From assembly GCA_016721735.1 (NCBI GenBank), contig JADKHM010000002.1, positions 310,001 through 374,000 of the forward strand: 64,000 nucleotides of DNA, in the 5' to 3' direction. How positions within the stretch are numbered: position 1 is the first letter of the stretch; the number at the start of each line of letters is the position of its first letter. Below, piece by piece: positions 53,654 to 63,100 of the stretch. Under the pieces are notes generated by a model. It was not told where the DNA came from and did not search any database. It saw only the letters and a list, made by a program, of their open reading frames with translations. Source of the stretch: Flavobacterium sp. (lineage in GTDB: Bacteria > Bacteroidota > Bacteroidia > Flavobacteriales > Flavobacteriaceae). The translations under genes and the position numbers were made by a program.

Positions 53654-54652
53654 TTACGATAATTTTGGCTTGTTCAAAAGTAGGGAAAACCAACCGACCA
53701 TTCTTCCTAAAAATTCAAAAAAAGAATCTTGTTTTTTGGTTGATGTAAATGTATTAGTTAATCGAATAAAAGTTAACAGCAACGTTATTGAATGCCACTT
53801 CATTTGCGCCTTAAAACTGGGATAGCGATGTTTTATCCGCCATACATACCAACCATTTCGAACCACCATTTTGCCATAGCGATACTGATTTGGCCTACCT
53901 GAACTATCGTGGTAATGCGCTAGTTTAGCGGCAGTATTAACGAATAACTTACCGACTTTTGATAGTCGCAAAGTGAAATCTGCGTCTTCATAAAGGCCGT
54001 AACCTTCAAAATAGGTCGAAAACTGAAAGGATTGAAAAACTTCTTTTCGAAAGGAAGAAACTCCTCCCATCAATTGTTCTACTTCGTATATCTTATCGGA
54101 AGGTGGTAAAAAACCAATACTTCTTCCGTGGGAAAAATCAGGAAGGAATCCTGGCTTTGTATTAGTGTCTAGACCTAACCTTTTTCTTAAGACAAAACGT
54201 GCTCCATCATGCTTTTTCCAGCCATCATAATAGTAGTCTTTATGACTTGGTTGATATGGACTTCCAACAAAAACCCATTCATCCTCATTGGAAATATAAC
54301 CGCCAACACCCAAAGCCTGCGGGAACAGCGTATACGTTTTGATAATTTCTTCAAAATAATTGCTTTCTAAAATAGTATCGTCGTCTAAGAAGCAAACTAT
54401 TTCAATACTAGCACCAACTTGCTTGATTCCAAAATTTCTTTGTTTTGTTAGACCTCTGTCGCTTTCGGACACTAAAAAATATTTCAGATTTGAAAAAGTA
54501 TTTTCTAGCAACATGTTTTGAGTTTCCATGTTAGTAGATCCGTCAACAATCAAAATCTCTGTAGGGTAAACGGTCTGCAGGCGCACTGACGCTAACAAAT
54601 CCAGCAGTGGCTTTGGTCGCATATAGGTGCAAATTATTAAAGAAAACTTCAT
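53654..54652 (-). CDS. Glycosyltransferase family 2
   Basis: The 332-residue GT-A protein starts KFSLIICTYMRPKPLLDLLASV, with the nucleotide/metal motif CFLDDDTIL (DxD) and a GYGLYEDADFTLRLSKVG acceptor-side motif. An amphipathic C-terminal region may associate with the membrane. It overlaps the next GT2 gene by four bases and lies one base from the O-acetyltransferase gene. Confidence 0.92.
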   Translation of the reverse strand: MKFSLIICTYMRPKPLLDLLASVRLQTVYPTEILIVDGSTNMETQNMLLENTFSNLKYFLVSESDRGLTKQRNFGIKQVGASIEIVCFLDDDTILESNYFEEIIKTYTLFPQALGVGGYISNEDEWVFVGSPYQPSHKDYYYDGWKKHDGARFVLRKRLGLDTNTKPGFLPDFSHGRSIGFLPPSDKIYEVEQLMGGVSSFRKEVFQSFQFSTYFEGYGLYEDADFTLRLSKVGKLFVNTAAKLAHYHDSSGRPNQYRYGKMVVRNGWYVWRIKHRYPSFKAQMKWHSITLLLTFIRLTNTFTSTKKQDSFFEFLGRMVGWFSLLLNKPKLS

Positions 54653-56190
54653 TCTACTTTATTTAATTCGTTAGCCCAATATAGACTTTGTTCCCACTGT
54701 TTCTTGAAGTTTTTGTAATAGAGGAAAGGGTTCCTTATTTTCTGCACTTTAAAATACTTAAAAAACAAAGTAGTTTTGTAACCATTTAGTTGTTGCTTAG
54801 AATAATTTTTAATAAAATACAACATGACAGTGGGAGATGGTTTGGGTTGAATAGGAGCATTCTGCCACTTAAAAACCTGCTTAGTTCTAAAACCTCCGAT
54901 GGGAGCTTTTAAATGCAAAATAAGCGGCCTCGGAAAATATAGAACGTCACAACCTTTACTTCTTAATTGCACACCAAAGTCAAAATCTTCTCCAAAACCA
55001 AATTCATAGGCTAAAGGGAAAGAACAACCTTTCAAACGCTCAGACGCAACAAAACTACTGCCTCCCCCAAATGTGTGCCATTGACCAACAACGGAATCAA
55101 TAGGTTTAGCATTAGGATGATGCGATTGAATGGATACCGCTTGAATACCATAAGCAGTTATTTGTCGGAAGGAATCCTCAATAAAAGTCGGCTCAATCCG
55201 AATATCGTCATCAGCAAAAAAAACCCATTCGCTAGTGATTTGATTAAGTGCAATATTTCTGGCATTGCAAGCACCCGTTTGATGAATAAAAGTGTGCTTA
55301 ATTTCGAATGGCCAGCTTTGGTCCTTCAAATAGGATAACTCGGAATTGCTTCCCAATTCTGGATTTTGCTCAACAATAATGACCGACGAAGGCAATACCG
55401 TTTGTTGTTTCAAATCGACTAAGAAATCATACAAGTATTCTTTTCTACCAATCGTGGGAATAAGAACATCAATTGTTCCCTGCGATACTACCTTTTTAGA
55501 AGAAGATGCTAAAATGGGTTCCAAATCGATACCCCTCGCTTTTCTTCTTTTGAAGAAAAAGGAATTTACAAACGGAAGAATCGGAAATTTTCCTTCATAA
55601 AGAAACAAATTTAGAAATAACAAATACACCCAAACTGCCTTATAATGCTGCTTTGCAAAACGAAAAAGCGTGAAAAAACTGTTTTTATTTGAGGTCGGTA
55701 ATCGAAGTCCGTTCAACAATTTAGGTTCCGAATAACATAACAAACCGAGCGGCATACACAATTTAGCAAGGGAATTCAGATAGTAGTCAAAATTAGAATC
55801 TTGTACTATTTTGTTTTCCAATTCCAATAAGACTGATGCGTGAATAACCCCAACAGCACTGCTCATTCGCCAAGTTGGGTATGAAAAATTCCTATCGATA
55901 TTCAAATATAAAAACTCTTCGATATAACCCAAGTCTTCCCCCAAAAAATCATTATCATGTGGGTTATAGGACAACATCATTTTGTGATGATGAAATTCGC
56001 TAGTGATGTTGGATATCTGCAAATCCTTCTTGAATATCGAATTACACCAAACGATGGGTTCCGATGAAAATTCCCGCGCTAACTTACTTAAAACTAAAGC
56101 AATAGAATCTCTAGAATCAAAAGAAATTTGTTGACTGCCGACTAAAATAACTTCGTCAACCTTAACGGAAGAATGGTAAACTATAATCAA
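54649..56190 (-). CDS. Glycosyltransferase family 2 with unusual N-terminal domain
   Basis: The 513-residue protein is much longer than a plain GT2. The GT-A domain spans about residues 235-450 (IDVLIPTIGRKEYLYDFLVDL, ACNARNIALN, WVFFADDDIRI, YEFGFGEDFDFGVQLRSKG). The first 230 residues hold a separate alpha/beta domain with no motif I recognise (it includes SYNPHDNDFLGEDLG and a hydrophobic stretch at about 185-205). It probably links a second sugar or recognises an acceptor. It overlaps both neighbours by four bases. Confidence 0.88.
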   Translation of the reverse strand: MIIVYHSSVKVDEVILVGSQQISFDSRDSIALVLSKLAREFSSEPIVWCNSIFKKDLQISNITSEFHHHKMMLSYNPHDNDFLGEDLGYIEEFLYLNIDRNFSYPTWRMSSAVGVIHASVLLELENKIVQDSNFDYYLNSLAKLCMPLGLLCYSEPKLLNGLRLPTSNKNSFFTLFRFAKQHYKAVWVYLLFLNLFLYEGKFPILPFVNSFFFKRRKARGIDLEPILASSSKKVVSQGTIDVLIPTIGRKEYLYDFLVDLKQQTVLPSSVIIVEQNPELGSNSELSYLKDQSWPFEIKHTFIHQTGACNARNIALNQITSEWVFFADDDIRIEPTFIEDSFRQITAYGIQAVSIQSHHPNAKPIDSVVGQWHTFGGGSSFVASERLKGCSFPLAYEFGFGEDFDFGVQLRSKGCDVLYFPRPLILHLKAPIGGFRTKQVFKWQNAPIQPKPSPTVMLYFIKNYSKQQLNGYKTTLFFKYFKVQKIRNPFLYYKNFKKQWEQSLYWANELNKVE

Positions 56191-57338
56191 TTTTTAGAAA
56201 TTAAAGATTGATAAAAGGAGATGTTTTCTTGAGCCAAATGCTGAATATCAAATTCTTGTTCTGTCTTTTTCCGTGCCGCAGCACCCATCTTGATGCACAA
56301 ATTATCATCGCTTAGCAATTCAATAATTCGGTCGGCAAATAAACTATGATTTTTTGGGTCTACTAAAAAGCCACTAACTCCATCTTCAATCAATTCGGGG
56401 GACCAACCAATATTACTATTAACCACTGGCTTGCACATTGCCATAGCTTCTATGGTAACCATGCCAAGCGTTTCGGCAAAAGTAGGAAAAACACATACAT
56501 TCGCCTTTCTAATGAAGTTTTTTACTTCGGAAAAAGGGATTTTTCCAACGTATTCTATTCTGCTAAGTACAGATTCGGACACATCACGTTGCAGTAGTTC
56601 CCATGTCGAAATGGCCTTGCTTTGCCAATCATTCGAATCACTACCAATCAAAACCAAATGGGCTTCAGGGTATTTTGAAAGCACCCTTTCGAGTATATCT
56701 GGCAACTCTAGTACGCCTTTTTTTCGAATGATAGTCCCAACATATAGTATTAACCCTTTTTCATAGTCCGTTGGTTGGCTATTGTAAAATTCATTCAACG
56801 GCAATCCATTGTGAATTGTCGTCATCGGTTTTCCGTGAATTTTAAAGATCTTTTTAGTAAGCGCTCCTGCGAAATCAGTTGGTGCAATAAATGCACTAGC
56901 GTTTAGAATTGCTAATTTTTCAAACCAGAAATTCTTCAATTTTTGTTTTCTTTTCTCTAAATGACAGAAATAAGCATCACTTCCATGAAAGCGAATAACT
57001 AATGGAACATTTAGTTTCATGAAGGCCGTTATTCCTGTCCAATCCGGCGCTTCCAACAAATCAATCTTATCAGTAGCAATAGCTTTATTGATGTAATTCT
57101 GCAAGTACTTTCGATACCGATACCAAGTCAAGAACGATCTTTTCTTATGTGGAATTAAATGAATTTTGATTCCATTTTCAACAAAAACAGTTTCATTTTG
57201 TTGCCCGTAAATAAAAATTGAAACTTGAACACCTTGTTTCACAAGTTCATATACAATATTCTTGGTACTAGTACCTATTCCTGCAGCATGAGCTACTTTT
57301 TCATGCGGATATTCCGATATTAAAAAAGCAATATGCAT
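56187..57338 (-). CDS. Glycosyltransferase family 4
   Basis: The 383-residue GT-B protein has the N-terminal GT4 features (HAAGIGTSTKNIVYELVKQG, EAPDWTGITAF, VIRFHGSDAYF) and the C-terminal donor site LYVGTIIRKKGV with PTFAETLGMVTIEAMAM (E-x7-E). It adds one sugar of the repeat unit. It overlaps its neighbours by one and four bases. Confidence 0.93.
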   Translation of the reverse strand: MHIAFLISEYPHEKVAHAAGIGTSTKNIVYELVKQGVQVSIFIYGQQNETVFVENGIKIHLIPHKKRSFLTWYRYRKYLQNYINKAIATDKIDLLEAPDWTGITAFMKLNVPLVIRFHGSDAYFCHLEKRKQKLKNFWFEKLAILNASAFIAPTDFAGALTKKIFKIHGKPMTTIHNGLPLNEFYNSQPTDYEKGLILYVGTIIRKKGVLELPDILERVLSKYPEAHLVLIGSDSNDWQSKAISTWELLQRDVSESVLSRIEYVGKIPFSEVKNFIRKANVCVFPTFAETLGMVTIEAMAMCKPVVNSNIGWSPELIEDGVSGFLVDPKNHSLFADRIIELLSDDNLCIKMGAAARKKTEQEFDIQHLAQENISFYQSLISKN

Positions 57339-58732
57339 TACTTTGCAAGTGATTTAATTTGGTCCCAAATTCTTTTTGATGCCATTTCAGGCGGATGATG
57401 CACGATAATTTCAAACCATTTTTGGGCATGAGAAACTACTTTATGTGAGTCTGTCAGGGCACCTTGAATTTTTGTTTGAATTTCCTTTGGACTATTTAAC
57501 CAAATTATGGATTCTTTAGAAGGCATGGATCGAAAATGAATGTAGTTATAAATCTTTTCTACAGACCAATACTTCAAAGCTCTTTCGGGAACATCATAAT
57601 TGATATAAAGACAGGGTTTATTTTGGGTTACAAAATCAAAAACCATGGAAGATCCCAAGTTAATAACCAATTCAGTATGTGTAATTGTATTTAATTGCAA
57701 ATCAATGTCATCTACTGTTGGCAAAATAGCGTTCCAGTAATTGCCAACCTGCTCCCATTTAGGTGCAATAGGAACAATTACGTCCTTGTACTTTTCGAGA
57801 ACTACATCATAACGTGAGGAAAAATCAACGGGACACCGTCTGAAAATAATGCCGAAGTGGTTTCCTGCTTCATTCAATTGAACAACAGCCTTGGCGACAT
57901 CTTCAAGGTAGTGATGGTCATCTGGACTAGTTGTAATATCATCGCCAGAATAGCAAATATATTTTTTTTGTAGATCTAAATTGTGCTGTTCAAAGAACGC
58001 TTCTTTAGAAATAATCTTGCTCTTATCAAAATGAGATTCGAATTGAGGTGTGCCAGTTACGAAAACTTTAGATGCTTCAATATAGGGATAATAAAACAAC
58101 AACTCGTTCTTCATATGTTGACTCCAAACAAAATAATAATCTGTATCAACAACCATTGTCGCTTTCGGCAAATTATCCCAAGAAAAAATAAAGGTAGCGG
58201 TAGGTATTCCTAAGTCCTGAGCAGCTAAAATTGGCGCAATAGCCAATACAGGTCTTTGATTCGTACAAAACACAAAGGAAGGTTTTTCTTTCTTTAAAGT
58301 CGCTAAACTCTGCGTATAAAAAGGGGTTTCCCGCTCTTTTTTCTTGATCCACGTCTTCACTTTTTGCAATCCCTTCTCTGAAGAATAAAGGAATTTTAGC
58401 GTTTTAACACCGATGATTCTGCTAATATCTTTTGCATTTCTATGAGGAAGCGGAAAATTGTACGTTTCGTAAGCACTATCTTTTGTCTTTCTTGCGCTTA
58501 AACGGAGTTCAATTTGTTTTTGGGCATTTTTAAGAATGTCTGTCAGGAGATGCGGTTTCGCATTTTGAATCTTAATTTCGTGAAAACCTAAGTTTTGCAA
58601 TTCAAATGGCGTATTATTCCAATATACCACGTCAAACCCTTGTTCAATTCCTATATTATTAAAATTAGAATAGGCAAAATTCCTGAGTCCAATGCCATCC
58701 GGCAATAGAATAAATATTTTTTTTCGATCCAT
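57338..58732 (-). CDS. Unassigned GT-B-like protein of a surface polysaccharide locus
   Basis: The 464 residues look like a GT-B fold: an N-terminal Rossmann pattern (KKIFILLPDGIGLRNFAYS), a middle FCTNQRPVLAIAPILAAQDL with FSWDNLPKATM, and a C-terminal half containing GDDITTSPDD and a LVINLGSSMVFDFVTQNKPCLYIN stretch that resembles the donor-site region of CDP-glycerol or UDP-sugar transferases. I cannot assign a substrate. Its gene lies just after neuC (47 bp gap) and overlaps the next GT4 gene by one base. It may transfer the nonulosonic acid, which is inference. Confidence 0.75.
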   Translation of the reverse strand: MDRKKIFILLPDGIGLRNFAYSNFNNIGIEQGFDVVYWNNTPFELQNLGFHEIKIQNAKPHLLTDILKNAQKQIELRLSARKTKDSAYETYNFPLPHRNAKDISRIIGVKTLKFLYSSEKGLQKVKTWIKKKERETPFYTQSLATLKKEKPSFVFCTNQRPVLAIAPILAAQDLGIPTATFIFSWDNLPKATMVVDTDYYFVWSQHMKNELLFYYPYIEASKVFVTGTPQFESHFDKSKIISKEAFFEQHNLDLQKKYICYSGDDITTSPDDHHYLEDVAKAVVQLNEAGNHFGIIFRRCPVDFSSRYDVVLEKYKDVIVPIAPKWEQVGNYWNAILPTVDDIDLQLNTITHTELVINLGSSMVFDFVTQNKPCLYINYDVPERALKYWSVEKIYNYIHFRSMPSKESIIWLNSPKEIQTKIQGALTDSHKVVSHAQKWFEIIVHHPPEMASKRIWDQIKSLAK

Positions 58733-58779
58733 TTTAAATCTTCAGACTAACTACTTTAATACTACAGAAACCATTTCCT

Positions 58780-59901
58780 TTAAATATCTCGAAATTGTTT
58801 TTGATTGTTTAATTTCCAAATGCTTTCGTCAACAAGGGTTTCTAGAAATAATTCCGCACTATTCCCAGTGCCAAAATTACAATTTGTTGGAAGCATTTGA
58901 TGCAAATCTATCGATTTTAAAGCTTCTTGAATACTTTTTTCTTCGTAATCCACATTGATGATATCTGAAATAACAGCCCTATTTTGCTGCCGTGTACCAA
59001 TATTAATGATTGGAATTCCGTAGTAAGGTGCTTCTCGAATCCCCGCACTACTATTTCCAATGATAAACTGACTGTTTTTCAGTAATGTGAGGAAATATTC
59101 AAATCGCAAAGATGGAAATATTCTAAATCTAGCATTCTCTTTAATTTTTTGATAAGCGTCAAGAATAAACTGACTTCCCAAATCATTATTTGGAAAAATA
59201 ACAACGTAATTATGATGGTCTTTCTCTAATGCGTTTACGAAATTTTCTGCATACTGTTTCATAAATTTTGCTTCAGTTGTCACTGGGTGAAACATGGCAA
59301 TGGCATATTTTTCGAATGCAATTTCATAGTACTTTTTCGAAGTCTCTATGTCTGGTAAATCATCGGAAAACATAATATCAATATCCGGTGACCCAATAGT
59401 GAAAATAGAGGATTTTATTTCGCCCATTTGAAGCAATCGCTTCTTTGCTTCAACATTGGAGACAAAATGAATATGGCTCAACTTACTTACACTGTGTCGG
59501 ATTAATTCATCAACAGTGCCAGACAATTCGCCTCCCTCAATATGCGCAACTAAGATATTATTGAGTGACCCTACAATGGCGCCCGCTAAAGTTTCTACGC
59601 GATCACCATGAACAATAATCAAGTCTGGAGCTGTTTGGTTGACATAACTAGAAAGCCCTTCAATTGTTTTTGCCAATGTCAAATCCATCGTAGTTTCATG
59701 CGTATGATTCTGAAAAGTGTGCAAATTTTTGAAATTACAGCGCTCAATCTCCAACAAAGTATAGCCATACTCTTTTTGTAGATGCATTCCAGTTACAAAA
59801 ACAAAAACTTCAAAATCTGGATGGGTTTCCAAAATATGAATCAACGATTTTATCTTGCCAAAATCAGCTCTGGTTCCTGTTAAGAATAGGACTTTATTCA
59901 T
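58780..59901 (-). CDS. neuC: UDP-N-acetylglucosamine 2-epimerase (hydrolysing), NeuC/LegG type
   Basis: The 373-residue protein opens with FLTGTRADFGKIKSLI and contains HGDRVETLAGAIVG, HIEGGELSGTVDE, HSVSKLSHIHFVSN and the uridine-binding GNSSAGIREAPYYGIPIINIG. It hydrolyses UDP-GlcNAc or a UDP-diacetamido sugar to the free 2-epimer for nonulosonic acid synthesis. NeuC (ManNAc) and LegG (6-deoxy-diNAc) cannot be separated here. It abuts the methyltransferase gene. Confidence 0.93.
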   Translation of the reverse strand: MNKVLFLTGTRADFGKIKSLIHILETHPDFEVFVFVTGMHLQKEYGYTLLEIERCNFKNLHTFQNHTHETTMDLTLAKTIEGLSSYVNQTAPDLIIVHGDRVETLAGAIVGSLNNILVAHIEGGELSGTVDELIRHSVSKLSHIHFVSNVEAKKRLLQMGEIKSSIFTIGSPDIDIMFSDDLPDIETSKKYYEIAFEKYAIAMFHPVTTEAKFMKQYAENFVNALEKDHHNYVVIFPNNDLGSQFILDAYQKIKENARFRIFPSLRFEYFLTLLKNSQFIIGNSSAGIREAPYYGIPIINIGTRQQNRAVISDIINVDYEEKSIQEALKSIDLHQMLPTNCNFGTGNSAELFLETLVDESIWKLNNQKQFRDI

Positions 59902-60561
59902 TTATTTTACGATGAAAGAAATGGTATTGGAAAACGGCAGTTTTTTTACTTCCGCTTTATTGTTAAAGAAATCATCGACCGCTTTATTTGTCCCGGCAAA
60001 AGTTCCGTAATCATCCAAAATGATGATTCCGCCAGTAGAAACTCGGTCATATAATTGCTCCAAAATTTCTTTCACTGGTTCATACAAATCGACGTCAATA
60101 TGAAGTAGCGAAATTTTTAGATGTGGATTTTTATTCAAATAATCTTTTAGCGTAACAAGAATGTCACCTTTGACCAACTCAACGTTCTTTGACAATGATT
60201 GTTTGTCTAGAAGTTCTTGCATTTCCTCTAAAGAAATGCTTTTTCCTCCATTTGTTTCTTCTACAAAATCATCGCGTCTTTGTTTGTCTCCCTCGAATTT
60301 TGCTTCTGGAAAATCACCAAAAATATCAAATCCTATTACTTTTCTGCTTGAAGTTTGTTCTAATAGATCTCTGAATTTAATCCATCGAAAAAAGGAATTA
60401 CCTTTAAAAATTCCAAATTCAAGAATTTCACCGCGGACGGTTGATGTTTGTTTAAAAAACTCCAAATGTGTAATAAACTTGCTGAATCTTGACGGATCAG
60501 CCGTAGCGTAAAATCCGTTTTCATAGTCAAACCGTTTACTTAAATCGTATAATTTATCCAT
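59902..60561 (-). CDS. TylF/MycF-like SAM-dependent methyltransferase
   Basis: The 219 residues have the TylF-type signatures: EILEFGIFKGNSFFRWI for SAM binding, GFDIFGDFPEAKF, HIDVDLYEPVKEIL with acidic metal ligands, and GGIIILDDYGTFAGTNKAVDDFF. TylF and MycF are metal-dependent sugar O-methyltransferases. Placed between neuB (8-base overlap) and neuC (no gap), it probably methylates the nonulosonic acid or a linked sugar. The target is inferred from context only. Confidence 0.88.
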   Translation of the reverse strand: MDKLYDLSKRFDYENGFYATADPSRFSKFITHLEFFKQTSTVRGEILEFGIFKGNSFFRWIKFRDLLEQTSSRKVIGFDIFGDFPEAKFEGDKQRRDDFVEETNGGKSISLEEMQELLDKQSLSKNVELVKGDILVTLKDYLNKNPHLKISLLHIDVDLYEPVKEILEQLYDRVSTGGIIILDDYGTFAGTNKAVDDFFNNKAEVKKLPFSNTISFIVK

Positions 60562-61600
60562 TATTTATATCTTCAAAAGTTAGTTGCTCATCATTATTAA
60601 TGTCTCTCGTGGCGCTTTTCCCCAGTAAACTTTCAAAATGTTCTGCGAGAATTTTTCCAGTACCAGGGCGTTTTACCCATATATTTTCTTTCGTAAAAAT
60701 TTCTCCTGCCTTAATGGGTGCAATACTACAAACTGTTGCGAATGCAAAATCGATAGTGACTTGTTCTTCTTTTGCAGGTTCTTTGTTTCCACCGCGCATT
60801 TGCCACATTTCGTTAGAAAACGCAATCAGCTCAGAACAAGCATTTTCATCCATACTGCAAATAATATCAGGGCCAGTTCGCTGCATATGATCGGTAAAAT
60901 GACGTTCTAAAATGCTGCCTCCAAGTGCCACGGCTCCCAAACAGGCTGTGTTATTTAAGGTATGGTCAGACAAACCAAAAACTTTATTCGGAAAAGCTTG
61001 GTGTAATTGCGTCATTGCACCAAATCGCACTAAATGTACCGGTGTCGGATAAAGATTCGTTGTATGCAATAATGCGACAGGAATATTGTGCTTATCAAAA
61101 ATTGCCACTGCTTTACTTACGCTTTCTATTGTATTCATTCCGGTGCTCAAAATGACCGGCTTTCCGAAGGAACAAATGTGCTCCAACAACGGATAATTAT
61201 TGCATTCACCGGAACCAATTTTATAGGCAGGAATATCAAATTTCTTTAATCGATTGGCCGCTGCTCTAGAAAATGGCGTAGAAATGAAAATCATTCCTTT
61301 ACTTTCTACGTAGTTTTTTAGTTCTAATTCCTCTTCTTCATTCAAGGAGCAACGTTCCATGATTTCATAAATGGAAACATCTGCATTTCCTGGAATCACT
61401 TTTTTTGCAGCGCCACTCATCTCATCTTCTACAATATGAGTCTGATGTTTGACTACTTCTACTCCAGCGCGATGCGCCGCGTCAACCATTTCTTTCGCCA
61501 CTTTTAACGAGCCTTCGTGATTGATTCCTATTTCAGCGATAACCAAAGGCGGATAGTCAAGTCCAATTTTTCGTCCTGCGATTTCTATATACGGATTCAT
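60554..61600 (-). CDS. neuB: N-acetylneuraminate (or legionaminate) synthase
   Basis: ATG 61600 (MNPYIEIAGRKIGLDYPPL) is chosen over a longer frame to 61627, which would run 16 bases into the upstream gene. The TIM-barrel domain shows VIAEIGINHEGS, KHQTHIVEDEM, KIGSGECNNYPLL, STGMNTIESV, LHTTNLYPTP, GLSDHT and ERHFTDH. A C-terminal SAF/antifreeze-like domain (about 285-348, WVKRPGTG) follows. It condenses a ManNAc-type sugar with phosphoenolpyruvate. Sialic, legionaminic or a related acid is possible. Confidence 0.95.
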   Translation of the reverse strand: MNPYIEIAGRKIGLDYPPLVIAEIGINHEGSLKVAKEMVDAAHRAGVEVVKHQTHIVEDEMSGAAKKVIPGNADVSIYEIMERCSLNEEEELELKNYVESKGMIFISTPFSRAAANRLKKFDIPAYKIGSGECNNYPLLEHICSFGKPVILSTGMNTIESVSKAVAIFDKHNIPVALLHTTNLYPTPVHLVRFGAMTQLHQAFPNKVFGLSDHTLNNTACLGAVALGGSILERHFTDHMQRTGPDIICSMDENACSELIAFSNEMWQMRGGNKEPAKEEQVTIDFAFATVCSIAPIKAGEIFTKENIWVKRPGTGKILAEHFESLLGKSATRDINNDEQLTFEDINNG

Positions 61601-61611
61601 CTTGTTATCTG

Positions 61612-62406
61612 TTACCAGGCAGTCCAACCGCCATCTATTATTAAATTGTGTCCCACGACATGGCTACTGGCATCACTAGCTAAAAAAACAATGCCGCCGC
61701 GAAGTTCGGTTTTATCGCTCATTCTACCTATTGGATTTAGATTTTTAAATCGTTCTAAAAACAAGCCGTCATGTCCGTTCCAAATGCCACCTGGCGTCAA
61801 GCTATTCACGCGAATTCCTTTTTCTGCCCAAAGTGTCGCTAGATATTTGGTTAAGGAAACAACGCCATGCTTGCTAACACTATACGCAACAGGTTGCGAA
61901 ATTCCAGTTCCAGGATACATTTTATGATTTGGACTCACCACACCATATAAGGAGGCGATGTTGATGATGCTTCCTTTTCCTTGTTTGAGCATTGCAACAC
62001 CTACCACTTGACATCCTAAAAAAGTTCCTGTGAGGTTTACATTCATGATGGCATTCCAATCTTCTAAGGGAAAATTTTCGAAAGAACGATCAAAAGCGCT
62101 TGTTTTGCTTTGATTGGTGAATCCAGCGTTGTTGACTAAAATATCGATACTACCATGTTTTTGGATAATTGCTTCCGTTACTGAAATCCAATTTTCTTTT
62201 GAAGTGACATCAAGTTGCATCACTTCTACATGCACATTTTCCTTTTCAAGTTCAGTTGCTTTTTCTTGGCAAGCTTCTACATTCAAATCACTGATAATTA
62301 CAGTCGCTCCGTATGCTGCCAATGCTATTGCATGCTCTGAAGCCAATAAGCCAGCGCCTCCGGAAATCAGTGCTATTCTTCCACTTAAGTCAAATAAATC
62401 ATTCAT
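61612..62406 (-). CDS. SDR-family oxidoreductase (PtmA-like)
   Basis: The 264-residue short-chain dehydrogenase has the cofactor motif SGGAGLLASEHAIALA, NNAGFTNQ, and catalytic residues in IINIASLYG...YSVSKHGV (Ser, Tyr, Lys). The end, HNLIIDGGWTAW, is normal. PtmA-type SDRs sit beside CMP-nonulosonate synthetases in legionaminic acid clusters, as here next to neuA (8-base overlap) and neuB (11-bp gap). Its reaction in that pathway is not settled. Confidence 0.9.
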   Translation of the reverse strand: MNDLFDLSGRIALISGGAGLLASEHAIALAAYGATVIISDLNVEACQEKATELEKENVHVEVMQLDVTSKENWISVTEAIIQKHGSIDILVNNAGFTNQSKTSAFDRSFENFPLEDWNAIMNVNLTGTFLGCQVVGVAMLKQGKGSIINIASLYGVVSPNHKMYPGTGISQPVAYSVSKHGVVSLTKYLATLWAEKGIRVNSLTPGGIWNGHDGLFLERFKNLNPIGRMSDKTELRGGIVFLASDASSHVVGHNLIIDGGWTAW

Positions 62407-63100
62407 TTTTATTGGTGTTTTGCATTAAGAATTCGACTAATTTAAAATCAAATTCGGTATCAATATCAACCGCATTTTGTCTTGGTATTTCATAAATCAT
62501 ACATCGCGCTTCTGACCAATGTTTGAATTGATATAACGCTTCTTTTTTTACAACATAAACGGCGGGAGTCAAGCTAAAAACGGCGGGAGCGTCCTGCCTA
62601 CGAACAATTGGTTTCTCTGATTTTTTGACCATGGTAGCATACTTTCCGTCGGTCAGCTCCATCATGTTAAAATACGGATTTCGTTCAGGTTCATAGCCTG
62701 TGATCACCACATCCGTATCATTGTCAAGCATCATTTGGATAGCGCCTTCAATATGCTCCGGTTTTCTTAATGGAACAGTAACGTCTAGATCAACTAAATA
62801 ATCAACCGTCTTTCCTGTACTTGCTTCATATTCTTCCACCAAATGAATAAATACATCCCATTTTGACGCCGTATCTGATGCCAAATAATCAGGTCGCTTG
62901 ATGATTTTTTCAGCTCCCAATTGTTGTGCGATAGCCAGCATTGCATCATCATCTGAAGAAATAACCAAATCATCTAAGAGGGAAGAATGCTTAGCGCAAT
63001 CTATAGTATAGTGCAATAATGGATGACCATTAAGCATTTTGATGTTTTTTTTGGGAACCCCTTTTGAGCCACCTCTAATACAAATAGAACCTAAAATCAT
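62399..63100 (-). CDS. neuA: CMP-nonulosonate cytidylyltransferase (NeuA family)
   Basis: The 233 residues start with the cytidylyltransferase loop ICIRGGSKGVPKKNIKML, then SSDDDAMLAIA, DYLVDLDVTVPLRKPEHI and the metal-binding DIDTEFDF near the end. It activates the nonulosonic acid as the CMP-sugar. It has only the catalytic domain and no esterase extension. It overlaps the oxidoreductase upstream by four bases and the SDR gene by eight. Confidence 0.95.
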   Translation of the reverse strand: MILGSICIRGGSKGVPKKNIKMLNGHPLLHYTIDCAKHSSLLDDLVISSDDDAMLAIAQQLGAEKIIKRPDYLASDTASKWDVFIHLVEEYEASTGKTVDYLVDLDVTVPLRKPEHIEGAIQMMLDNDTDVVITGYEPERNPYFNMMELTDGKYATMVKKSEKPIVRRQDAPAVFSLTPAVYVVKKEALYQFKHWSEARCMIYEIPRQNAVDIDTEFDFKLVEFLMQNTNKNE

